A program made the position numbers and the translations under genes. From assembly GCA_050330975.1 (NCBI GenBank), contig JBHJHK010000186.1, forward strand, positions 1 to 8,483: DNA of 8,483 nucleotides, written 5' to 3'. This document shows, in pieces, positions 1-5,653 of this stretch (within the stretch, counting starts at the first letter, position 1; every line of letters starts with the position of its first letter). The notes under the pieces were generated by a model. It had not been told where the DNA came from, ran no database searches, and saw only the letters and a list, made by a program, of their open reading frames with translations. The stretch is from JBHJHK01 sp050330975. Lineage in GTDB: Bacteria > Pseudomonadota > Gammaproteobacteria > Competibacterales > Competibacteraceae.

Positions 1-441
1 CGAGGGCCGCACCCCCCTGAGGGCCGGCTGGGGGTCGGGGCGCCGGGCGGCCTCAACGCGCAGGCTCTGCGGGGTTTCGCCCGGGCGCCACCGGGGGCCC
101 CGGGGGGCATGGAGGTAGCGCTTCCAGCTATCGGGACCCACTGCGTAGCCAAACAGGGCTGGATCGTCGCGCTGGGTCAGGCGATAGTGCCCCGGCCCTT
201 GCTGGTCCCCAACGCCCAAGGGCAGGGCGTCGACGGCTTCGACGGCGTCGTAGCGGATGGCGCCGTCGCGCACCACTGGGGCGATGATTTCATAGCCTTG
301 GGCGTGGAGCGCCACAAACAACTTTGGCAGATGGGCGCGCTGCAATACCCAGGGACCGCCGGAGTGCGCTACCCCGCCGCCGTCGGCTGGGGCGGGGGGA
401 GTGGTATCCGTGGTGTTACCAGCGTTATCAATGGTGGTCAT
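1..441 (-). CDS. hydB: Hydrogenase beta subunit HydB, N-terminal half only, inverted, runs off left edge
   Basis: Read on the minus strand from the ATG at 441-439, an open frame of 147 codons runs without a stop to position 1. Residues 1-32 are a low-complexity Thr/Pro/Ala/Gly leader. After that the protein follows the N-terminal domain of the 4Fe-4S dicluster beta subunit of group 3b hydrogenases: LPKLFVALHAQGYEIIAPVV, then RDGAIRYD, GPGHYRLTQRDD, and the very typical FGYAVGPDSWKRYLHAPR. The last residues at the edge are LRGVRPS. In the family this position reads G-V-R-x-C-(D/E)-L and leads directly into the part found on the opposite strand at 491 onward. There is no good Shine-Dalgarno; CGAG lies about 5-8 bases before the ATG. 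The gene points away from the rest of the operon, opposite to what is expected. Recognition of the domain is by motif memory; the inverted arrangement is seen directly. Either the gene is broken by inversion, or this end is chimeric, or a second complete copy continues outside the window. Confidence 0.85.
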   Translation of the reverse strand, partial: MTTIDNAGNTTDTTPPAPADGGGVAHSGGPWVLQRAHLPKLFVALHAQGYEIIAPVVRDGAIRYDAVEAVDALPLGVGDQQGPGHYRLTQRDDPALFGYAVGPDSWKRYLHAPRGPRWRPGETPQSLRVEAARRPDPQPALRGVRPS

Positions 442-490
442 GGGTCTCGTATTGCGCCATCCCGAGGATGACGCAATGGGCCTCTGGTGG
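442..490. other. Inversion junction inside hydB
   Basis: This stretch separates the minus-strand N-terminal half of HydB (ATG at 441) from the plus-strand C-terminal half, whose family similarity starts at the Cys codon 491-493. Read on the minus strand it looks like the short 5' leader of hydB. Read on the plus strand it opens into the C-terminal half with a few unrelated codons. The breakpoint must lie between roughly 478 and 497. No long inverted repeat matching the first 30 bases of the window is visible near 480-530, so a classical invertase-type repeat pair is not supported by what can be seen. Confidence 0.7.
451..477. repeat. Near-perfect 12-bp dyad (hairpin/operator-like)
   Basis: The left arm ATTGCGCCATCC (451-462) and the right arm GGATGACGCAAT (466-477) are complementary at 11 of 12 positions around a 3-base spacer. 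The dyad ends 9 bases before the minus-strand hydB ATG and sits at the inversion junction. It could be an operator or an mRNA hairpin in the hydB leader, or the fold-back point that seeded an inverted join. It does not match the FNR consensus (TTGAT-N4-ATCAA) or the CRP consensus (TGTGA-N6-TCACA). It lacks a T-tract, so it is not a standard terminator. Confidence 0.65.
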
Positions 491-1270
491 TGTGTTTTGG
501 GGGCCGTCGGGGTACTCGATGGGGTCTTCTTGCAGACCCCCTACCGCAACGACGACTACGCCGCCCGCCGCGAGCAGGCGCTGATCATCGCCGTCAACTG
601 CACCGCCCCCTCGGCCACCTGCTTTTGCCCCTCCATGGGGAGCGGCCCCGGGGCCCAAGGGGGGTTTGATCTGGCCCTCACCGAGGTGGTCGGTGAGGGG
701 GAACACTGGTTTCTCGTGGCGGCGGGATCCCCCCGGGGGAGGGCGCTGCTGACCGATCTCCCCCTGGGGTTGGCCAATAGAACGGCGCTGGCCGCCGTCG
801 AAGGGCTGCTGGAACGGGCCACCGCCCAGATAACCCGCCACCTCGATCGCGCTGGCCTGGGGAAACGCCTGCAGGAGAATCCCCTCCATCCCCATTGGGA
901 GAACGTGGCCGCCCGCTGCCTCGCCTGTGGCAACTGTACCTCCGTCTGCCCCACCTGTTTTTGCACCACCACCGAGGAGCAGATCAGCCTCGACGGCCGG
1001 GTGAGCGAGCGACTGCAGCGCTGGGACTCCTGTTTTAGCGCCGAGTTTAGCGAGCTGGGGGGGATTCCGGTGCGACAATCCACCCAGTCGCGCTATCGCC
1101 AGTGGCTCACCCACAAGCTCAGCAGCTGGATCGACCAGTTTGGCTGCTCGGGCTGCGTCGGTTGCGGTCGCTGTATCACCTGGTGTCCGGTGGGGATCGA
1201 CCTCACCGCCGAAGCCCAAGCACTGCGGCAAAGCGAGCCGACGGCAGGAGAGAACCATGGTGGGTCTTGA
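476..1270 (+). CDS. hydB: Hydrogenase beta subunit HydB, C-terminal 4Fe-4S dicluster half
   Basis: This encodes the iron-sulfur electron-transfer part of the beta subunit, which links the NiFe core to the flavin subunit and in sulfhydrogenases is associated with sulfur or polysulfide reduction. Family-like sequence begins at the Cys codon 491-493 and runs LGAVGVLDGVFLQ, then ALIIAVNC, and TCFCPSMGSGPGA, a signature of this family. Two ferredoxin-like clusters follow: C-x2-C-x2-C-x3-C-P from 917 (CLACGNCTSVCP) and the same spacing from 1145 (CSGCVGCGRCITWCPVGID). ATG 476 is listed because it is the closest start to the homologous part and has GAGGA at 464-468; in-frame ATGs also exist at 401, 431 and 440, with nothing family-like after them before 491. 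The N-terminal domain of about 147 residues is missing and is found inverted at 1-441. The 3' end overlaps the next gene by 14 bases. As arranged, it is unlikely to give a working HydB. Family assignment is strong; functional state is inference. Confidence 0.88.
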   Translation: MGLWWCVLGAVGVLDGVFLQTPYRNDDYAARREQALIIAVNCTAPSATCFCPSMGSGPGAQGGFDLALTEVVGEGEHWFLVAAGSPRGRALLTDLPLGLANRTALAAVEGLLERATAQITRHLDRAGLGKRLQENPLHPHWENVAARCLACGNCTSVCPTCFCTTTEEQISLDGRVSERLQRWDSCFSAEFSELGGIPVRQSTQSRYRQWLTHKLSSWIDQFGCSGCVGCGRCITWCPVGIDLTAEAQALRQSEPTAGENHGGS

Positions 1271-1748
1271 TGCATTGATGGCCGAACATCCGCTGTTTGC
1301 CGGGCTCGACGGGCGGGCCCTGACGCTGATGGCGGGCTGCGCCCGCAACCTCCCCTTCAAAGCCGGCAGCTACCTGCTCCACGAGGGCGATCCCGCCGAC
1401 CAGTTCTATCTCATTCGCCGCGGCAGCGTCGCCTTGGAGTGTTTTGCCCCCGGCCGGGGGGCAGTGATCTTTGAAACCCTCAAAAAGGGGGATCTCCTCG
1501 GTCTCTCCTGGCTTGCCCCGCCCTACCGCTCCCAGTTCGATGCCCGGGTGCTGGAGCCGCTCCAGGCCCTGGTCTTCGATGCCGCCTGTCTGCGCAATAA
1601 GTGCGAAGCGGATCACCACCTGGGCTACGAGCTGATGAAGCGCTTTGTCCCGGCCATGGTCCGCCGGCTCCAGGCGGCGCGAATCCGCATGATGGATCTC
1701 TACGGCAACCCGGCGGTGGGGGGGTTGGCGACGGGGAGCGGGCGGTGA
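1257..1748 (+). CDS. Cyclic-nucleotide-binding-fold protein of hydrogenase operon
   Basis: This 163-residue protein has a cNMP-binding (CRP-like) beta-roll: HPLFAGLDGRALTLMAGCAR at the start, then FKAGSYLLHEGDPADQFYLI and RRGSVALE, which match the first half of CRP/FNR effector domains. There is no DNA-binding helix-turn-helix after the roll; the C-terminus is a short helix around residues 118-146, so it is not a transcription factor of the CRP type. The phosphate-binding cassette (about residues 82-98, LGLSWLAPPYRSQFDAR) lacks the F-G-E glutamate that holds the cAMP ribose, so effector binding is doubtful. Start: ATG 1257 follows AGGAG at 1246-1250 with a 6-base spacer. It overlaps hydB by 14 bases and the next gene by 4 (GTGA). 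Stand-alone proteins of this type are recurrent neighbours of group 3b hydrogenase subunits. Their role is not established; a regulatory or scaffolding part in the complex is inference. Confidence 0.85.
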   Translation: MVGLDALMAEHPLFAGLDGRALTLMAGCARNLPFKAGSYLLHEGDPADQFYLIRRGSVALECFAPGRGAVIFETLKKGDLLGLSWLAPPYRSQFDARVLEPLQALVFDAACLRNKCEADHHLGYELMKRFVPAMVRRLQAARIRMMDLYGNPAVGGLATGSGR

Positions 1749-2596
1749 CGACGGCGAGCCTGTGCTGCGGCGAGCAGATTCCCCTACTGGCCGAGGTGGT
1801 GACCAAGCGCTGGGAGTCCGCCGATGTCGCCACCCTGGGGCTCAGGTTGGCGGAGCCGGCGGGGACGCTCCCCGGGCCGCAGCCGGGCCAGTTCAATATG
1901 CTCTACCCCTTTGGGGTCGGCGAAGCGGCCATTAGCTTCAGCGAGATCCCTCCCGAGCCCCACCTTATGGTCCATACCGTGCGGGCCGCCGGCGCCACCT
2001 CCCGGGCCCTCACCCAGCTGAAAAGGGGCGACCTCCTGGGGCTGCGGGGCCCCTTTGGCTGTGGCTGGCCCCTGGAGGCGATCCCCCCCGGGGGAAATAT
2101 CATCGCCATGGCGGGGGGGCTGGGGCTGGCGCCCCTGGGGCCGCTGCTCCACGCCATCGCCACAAACCGTCCCCGCTATGGCTCGGTGGCACTGCTCTAC
2201 GGCAGCCGTTCGCCGGAGAGCCTGATCTTCCAGCACCAGCTAGAGCAGTGGCCCCAGCAGAGCGCCATCGATGTGCGGATCACCGTGGATAGCGCCGGCG
2301 GGGGTTGGCGCGGCAACGTCGGTCTGGTGACGGCGCTCCTCGACGAACTCACCATCGACGCCGCCAACACCATCGCCTTTATCTGTGGCCCCGAGGTGAT
2401 GATGCGCCACTCGGCGGAGAGCCTGACGGCCCTTGGGTTGGCGTCGAGCCGCATCTGGCTCTCCCTGGAGCGCAATATGAAGTGCGCCATCGGCCACTGC
2501 GGCCACTGCCAGTTCGGCGCTGATTTTGTCTGTCGGGATGGCCCCGTGCTCCCCTATGGGCGGATTCGCCGCCGGCTTTTTACCAAAGCCCTGTAG
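1745..2596 (+). CDS. hydG: Hydrogenase gamma subunit HydG, FAD/NAD(P)-binding
   Basis: This is the diaphorase-type subunit of a cytoplasmic bidirectional hydrogenase: it binds FAD and NAD(P)(H) and passes electrons to the iron-sulfur subunits. The 283-residue product follows the ferredoxin-reductase plan. An FAD beta-barrel spans about residues 15-108, with HTVRAAGATSRAL (77-89) as the FAD isoalloxazine/phosphate strand and GPFGCGWPL (102-110). The nucleotide-binding domain has GGLGLAPLGPLL (124-135) and ICGPEVMM (213-220). The C-terminal [2Fe-2S] site is C247-x4-C252-x2-C255-x7-C263 (KCAIGHCGHCQFGADFVC), as in dihydroorotate dehydrogenase electron-transfer subunits and HydG. Start: GTG 1745, overlapping the upstream stop as GTGA, with GGGAG at 1734-1738. 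Upstream in-frame extension is possible but lacks family similarity. NAD versus NADP preference cannot be told from the sequence. It sits in the usual beta-gamma-delta-alpha gene order. Confidence 0.92.
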   Translation: MTTASLCCGEQIPLLAEVVTKRWESADVATLGLRLAEPAGTLPGPQPGQFNMLYPFGVGEAAISFSEIPPEPHLMVHTVRAAGATSRALTQLKRGDLLGLRGPFGCGWPLEAIPPGGNIIAMAGGLGLAPLGPLLHAIATNRPRYGSVALLYGSRSPESLIFQHQLEQWPQQSAIDVRITVDSAGGGWRGNVGLVTALLDELTIDAANTIAFICGPEVMMRHSAESLTALGLASSRIWLSLERNMKCAIGHCGHCQFGADFVCRDGPVLPYGRIRRRLFTKAL

Positions 2597-2624
2597 CCCG
2601 CCATGGCGTCCAATGGAGGGCAGT

Positions 2625-2632
2625 GGAGGTGA
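2625..2632 (+). promoter_or_regulatory. Strong ribosome-binding site for the small subunit gene
   Basis: GGAGGTGA at 2625-2632 matches the anti-Shine-Dalgarno sequence over eight bases and lies 5 bases (7 from the GGAGGT core) before ATG 2638. It decides the start of the small-subunit gene in favour of ATG 2638 over the in-frame GTG at 2623, which lies two bases upstream of this site. Confidence 0.75.
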
Positions 2633-2637
2633 CGGAG

Positions 2638-3459
2638 ATGAGTACCCGCAAGCCGACCTTGGCGGTGTGGAAGTTTGCCTCCTGCGACGGCTGCCAGCTC
2701 AGCCTGCTGGCCTGCGAAGATGAGCTACTGGCCATCGCCGAGGTGATCGAGATCGCCAACTTTGCCGAAGCGTCCCGGCGCTATCGGCGCGGTCCCTACG
2801 ACCTCTCCTTGGTGGAGGGCTCTATCGCCACCGCCCGGGATCGCGCCCCCAACCAGGAGGTGCGGCGCCAGTCGAAGCACCTCGTGACCCTCGGCGCCTG
2901 CGCCACCGCCGGCGGCATCCAGGCCCTGCGCAACGGCCGCAGCATCGACGAGTTTCTCGCCGTGGTCTACGCCCAGCCGGACTACATCGATGCCCTGGCC
3001 ACCTCGACCCCCATCGCCCACCATGTCGCCGTCGACTTTGAGTTGCGGGGCTGCCCCATCGACAAGGGACAGCTGTTGGAGGTGGTGAGCGCGTTGCTCT
3101 TGGGGCGCCGCCCCCAGATCCCCACCCACAGCGTTTGTATCGATTGCAAGGCCCGCGGCCGGGTCTGCGTCATGGTGGTCCAGGGCAAACCCTGTCTGGG
3201 GCCGGTGACCCAAACCGGCTGCGGCGCCCTCTGCCCCGCCTACGGTCGCCCCTGCTACGGCTGTTTTGGCCCCATGGAGGCGGCCAACGTCGCCGCCCTC
3301 GCCAACCAGTGGCGCAGGGCCGGCTGCTCCACGGCGGAGATGCGCCTGGCGTTGCAGAGCTTTAACGCCGCGGCCCCAGCCTTTGCCAGGGGTGCCCAGG
3401 CCCTCGACGACACCGCCGGGGACACCCATGACGACGCCCTTCAGGAGCCCTCCCCATGA
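2638..3459 (+). CDS. hydD: Group 3b NiFe-hydrogenase small (delta) subunit HydD
   Basis: This small subunit carries the [4Fe-4S] relay from the NiFe site. The protein has 273 residues. The proximal cluster ligands are visible as C16-x2-C19 (KFASCDGCQLSLL), C88 in TLGACATAGGIQALRN, and C139 in LRGCPIDKGQLLE. A Cys-rich C-terminal region (C167, C170, C177, C186, C195, C199, C206, C209; e.g. CIDCKARGRVC and GCGALCPAYGRPCYGCFGP) supplies the further clusters. That pattern is typical of group 3 (cytoplasmic, cofactor-coupled) enzymes. There is no twin-arginine signal, so the enzyme is cytoplasmic, unlike group 1 uptake hydrogenases. The start is set by the strong RBS at 2625. The stop overlaps the large-subunit ATG by 4 bases (ATGA), giving coupled, near-equimolar translation of the two core subunits. 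Confidence 0.95.
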   Translation: MSTRKPTLAVWKFASCDGCQLSLLACEDELLAIAEVIEIANFAEASRRYRRGPYDLSLVEGSIATARDRAPNQEVRRQSKHLVTLGACATAGGIQALRNGRSIDEFLAVVYAQPDYIDALATSTPIAHHVAVDFELRGCPIDKGQLLEVVSALLLGRRPQIPTHSVCIDCKARGRVCVMVVQGKPCLGPVTQTGCGALCPAYGRPCYGCFGPMEAANVAALANQWRRAGCSTAEMRLALQSFNAAAPAFARGAQALDDTAGDTHDDALQEPSP

Positions 3460-4769
3460 CTTCGCCCACCGTTTCCCGCACCATCAAAGTGGAGCACCTC
3501 GCCCGGGTCGAGGGGGAGGGGCGGCTCAAGCTGGTGATTCGCGACGGTGCGGTGACCGAGGCCAAGCTGAATATCTTTGAGGCACCGCGTTTTTTTGAGG
3601 CTTTTCTGCGCGGTCGCCCCTTTGCCGAGGCGGTGGATATCACCGCGCGGATCTGCGGCATTTGCCCCATCGCCTACCAGATGAGTGCCACCCACGCCAT
3701 GGAGCGGGCGGCCGGGGTGAGGATCGAGGGGCCGCTGCGGGATCTGCGGCGGCTGCTCTACTGCGGCGAGTGGATCGCCAGCCACGCCCTCCACGTCTTT
3801 ATGCTCCACGCCCCCGATTTCCTCGGCTACGACGATGCCATCGAGATGGCCCGCGACCACGGCGACCGGGTGCGCAACGGCCTGGACATCAAAAAGGCCG
3901 GCAACAGCATCGTCACCCTCCTGGGGGGGCGGGAGATCCATCCCATCAACGTCCGGGTGGGGGGCTTTTATAAGACCCCCCGCAAGGTGGAGCTCCAGGG
4001 GCTGTGGGATGGATTGAAACGGGCCCTCGACTTGACCCTCATCACCCTCGACTGGGCGAGGCAACTGCCCATTCCCCACTACGAGGTGGATTACCACTGC
4101 GTCGCCCTGCGCCACCCCACGGAGTATCCCTTCAACGAAGGGCAGATCGTCTCCAGCGGCGGCATCGATATCGACGTGGCGCAGTTTCTCGACCATTTTG
4201 TCGAGTACCAGGTCCCCCATTCCACGGCCCTGCAGGCCGTGCTCAAAGGGGGAGCCCCAAGGGGGGAGCACTATCTGGTGGGGCCCATAGCGCGCTTTAA
4301 CCTCAACCGCGACCGGCTCACCCCCTTGGCGGCAGAGGCCGCCCAGGGGTTGGGTCTGGCCGAGGGCTGCCGCAACCCCTTTCAGAGCATCCTAGTGCGG
4401 CTCATTGAGATCCTCTTCGCCCTGGAGGAGGCCCTGGCGCTGATCGCCGCCTACCGAGAACCCGACAGCCCGGCGGTGGCGGTGGAGCCGCGCAGGGCCG
4501 TCGGCGTGGCGGCCACCGAGGCGCCCCGCGGCCTGCTGTTTCATCGCTATGAGATCGACGAGGGCGGGCTGATCTCCAGCGCCCAGATCATCCCCCCCAC
4601 CTCCCAAAACCAGGGTGCCATGGAGGACGATCTGCGGGGAGTGGCCCAGGGCTATCTCAACCTCCCCGATGAAGAGCTACAGTGGCGCTGCGAACAAAGC
4701 GTTCGCAACTACGATCCCTGCATCTCCTGCGCCACCCATTTTCTAAGGCTGGAAATCGATCGCGGGTAG
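3456..4769 (+). CDS. hydA: Group 3b NiFe-hydrogenase large (alpha) subunit HydA
   Basis: This is the catalytic subunit that binds the NiFe(CN)2CO centre and interconverts H2 with protons and electrons. It is 437 residues long, usual for group 3b. The four nickel ligands are present: C67 and C70 in RICGICPIAYQMSATHAMERA (the R-I-C-G-I-C motif of group 3), and C422 and C425 in YDPCISCATHF near the end. The N-terminus has the usual HLARVEGEGRL. After His428 there is a 9-residue tail (FLRLEIDRG), the expected substrate for the endopeptidase encoded next. The start ATG 3456 overlaps the small-subunit stop as ATGA and has AGGAG at 3443-3447 with an 8-base spacer. All catalytic landmarks are intact, so the core should be functional if matured. 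Confidence 0.96.
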   Translation: MTSPTVSRTIKVEHLARVEGEGRLKLVIRDGAVTEAKLNIFEAPRFFEAFLRGRPFAEAVDITARICGICPIAYQMSATHAMERAAGVRIEGPLRDLRRLLYCGEWIASHALHVFMLHAPDFLGYDDAIEMARDHGDRVRNGLDIKKAGNSIVTLLGGREIHPINVRVGGFYKTPRKVELQGLWDGLKRALDLTLITLDWARQLPIPHYEVDYHCVALRHPTEYPFNEGQIVSSGGIDIDVAQFLDHFVEYQVPHSTALQAVLKGGAPRGEHYLVGPIARFNLNRDRLTPLAAEAAQGLGLAEGCRNPFQSILVRLIEILFALEEALALIAAYREPDSPAVAVEPRRAVGVAATEAPRGLLFHRYEIDEGGLISSAQIIPPTSQNQGAMEDDLRGVAQGYLNLPDEELQWRCEQSVRNYDPCISCATHFLRLEIDRG

Positions 4770-4778
4770 TGGGAGAGG

Positions 4779-4810
4779 GGAGGTAAACCATGGCAGATGA
4801 CGGCCAATGA
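4779..4810 (+). promoter_or_regulatory. Strong RBS with six-codon leader minicistron before the endopeptidase gene
   Basis: GGAGG at 4779-4783 is well placed (6-base spacer) for an ATG at 4790, but that frame reads only Met-Ala-Asp-Asp-Gly-Gln before TGA at 4808-4810. The TGA overlaps the endopeptidase ATG at 4807 as ATGA. The endopeptidase frame has a stop at 4798-4800, so it cannot begin upstream, and no good Shine-Dalgarno lies directly before 4807. Initiation at 4790, termination at 4808 and reinitiation at 4807 is the simplest reading. Confidence 0.5.
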
Positions 4811-5274
4811 TCAAAATCATCGGCCTTGGCAACGTCCAGCGCCGGGATGACGGTATCGGCCCCGCCGCCCTAAAGGCCCTGGGGGGCAGGCTGCCCAGGG
4901 ACGTCCTCGTTGCCGAGTGCTGGGGCGAAGCGACCGAGCTGCTGCTCCAGTGGGAGGGGATGGACAGCGTGATCCTCATCGACGCCGCTTGGGCAGAGGA
5001 CGCCGAGCGGGTCGGGGAGCTCCTCTACCACCGGGTCGGTGAGGGCGCCCCGTTGGCCCCAGAGGTGGGGGGCATCTCCAGCCATGCCCTGGGGGTCGCC
5101 GCCACCATCGCCCTCGGCGACGTCCTCCAACTGCGCCCCCGCAACCTGGTGATCTACGCCGTTGTGGGAGGGGATTTTGGCTATGGCGAAGGGTTGAGCG
5201 AGGCGGTGGCGGCGGCGCTTCCCCGGCTGGTGGAGGGGGTTGTGGCAGAGATTGGCCAGCTCACCCAGGATTGA
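4807..5274 (+). CDS. Hydrogenase maturation endopeptidase (HyaD/HybD/HycI family)
   Basis: This 155-residue nickel-dependent endopeptidase removes the C-terminal tail of the large subunit once the NiFe centre is in place. It shows the N-terminal G-x-G-N-x4-D-D-G-x-G signature (IIGLGNVQRRDDGIGPAAL) and the residues expected to contact nickel: D15 (Glu16 in E. coli HybD), D59 in LIDAAW (Asp62 in HybD) and H93 in SSHALG (His93 in HybD). The length matches the family (about 150-165). It lies 37 bases after hydA, whose C-terminus is its likely substrate. ATG 4807 is the only supported start because an in-frame stop lies at 4798-4800. Translation probably depends on the overlapping minicistron. Confidence 0.92.
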   Translation: MIKIIGLGNVQRRDDGIGPAALKALGGRLPRDVLVAECWGEATELLLQWEGMDSVILIDAAWAEDAERVGELLYHRVGEGAPLAPEVGGISSHALGVAATIALGDVLQLRPRNLVIYAVVGGDFGYGEGLSEAVAAALPRLVEGVVAEIGQLTQD

Positions 5275-5311
5275 TGACCCCAGGCCAACCACTGACCCAT
5301 CGAGACACCCC

Positions 5312-5653
5312 ATGCACGAGCTCTCCCTGTGTGAAAGCATTTTGCAAATTATCGAAGAGCAGGCGCCCCTCCAGGGCTTTAGCCAGGTTCGTCGGGTGCG
5401 GCTTGAGGTGGGGCCCTTGGCGGGGGTAGAGCCATCGGCCTTGCTGTTTGGCTTCGAGGTGGTCACCCGCAACAGCATTGCCGCCGGGGCTGAGCTGGAG
5501 ATCTTAGAGCCCCCCGGCGAGGGCTTTTGCTTTGACTGCCGCCGCCAGGTCACCATCCCCAGCCGCGCGGCTCCCTGCCCCCACTGCGGCAGCCAGTACG
5601 TCGAGGCCACCGGCGGCACTCAACTCCGCATCAAAGACCTGGAGGTCGTCTAA
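5312..5653 (+). CDS. hypA: Hydrogenase nickel insertion metallochaperone HypA
   Basis: HypA delivers nickel, with HypB, to the large-subunit precursor. The protein is 113 residues, the normal size. It begins MHELSLCESILQIIEEQA, in which the N-terminal amine and His2 (and nearby Glu3) form the nickel site. It has the structural zinc site C73-x2-C76 and C89-x2-C92 (FCFDC and CPHCGSQ). ATG 5312 is chosen because the family requires Met-His-Glu at the N-terminus, even though the frame is open further upstream. Its Shine-Dalgarno is weak (CGAGA, 5300-5304). It follows the endopeptidase gene after 37 bases and abuts hypB with no gap (TAAATG). Confidence 0.95.
   Translation: MHELSLCESILQIIEEQAPLQGFSQVRRVRLEVGPLAGVEPSALLFGFEVVTRNSIAAGAELEILEPPGEGFCFDCRRQVTIPSRAAPCPHCGSQYVEATGGTQLRIKDLEVV

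Noticed and set aside
109..471. Plus-strand open frame of 120 codons at the left end
   Set aside because: It is the antisense shadow of the HydB N-terminal domain, which is recognisable on the minus strand over the same bases.
1..530. Inverted repeats flanking the inverted hydB segment, as in an invertase-controlled switch
   Set aside because: The reverse complement of 1-30 was compared by eye with 478-530; only scattered G-rich matches were found, no convincing repeat. The left flank outside the window cannot be seen.
428..1360. 310-codon minus-strand open frame
   Set aside because: It lies opposite the iron-sulfur half of HydB, whose plus-strand translation has the clear Cys clusters; the antisense product is Gly/Ala/Pro-rich with no family features, as expected in high-GC DNA.
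2112..2120. G7 tract in the gamma-subunit gene as a slippage (phase-variation) site
   Set aside because: Seven Gs in very G-rich coding DNA is unremarkable, and the frame is intact across it (GGLGLAP motif).
2623..2637. GTG 2623 as the start of the small subunit
   Set aside because: The strong Shine-Dalgarno GGAGGTGA at 2625-2632 lies after it and is well spaced for ATG 2638.
2725..4271. Long minus-strand open frames (2725-3429 and 3441-4271)
   Set aside because: They lie opposite the small and large hydrogenase subunits, whose ligand motifs are intact on the plus strand.
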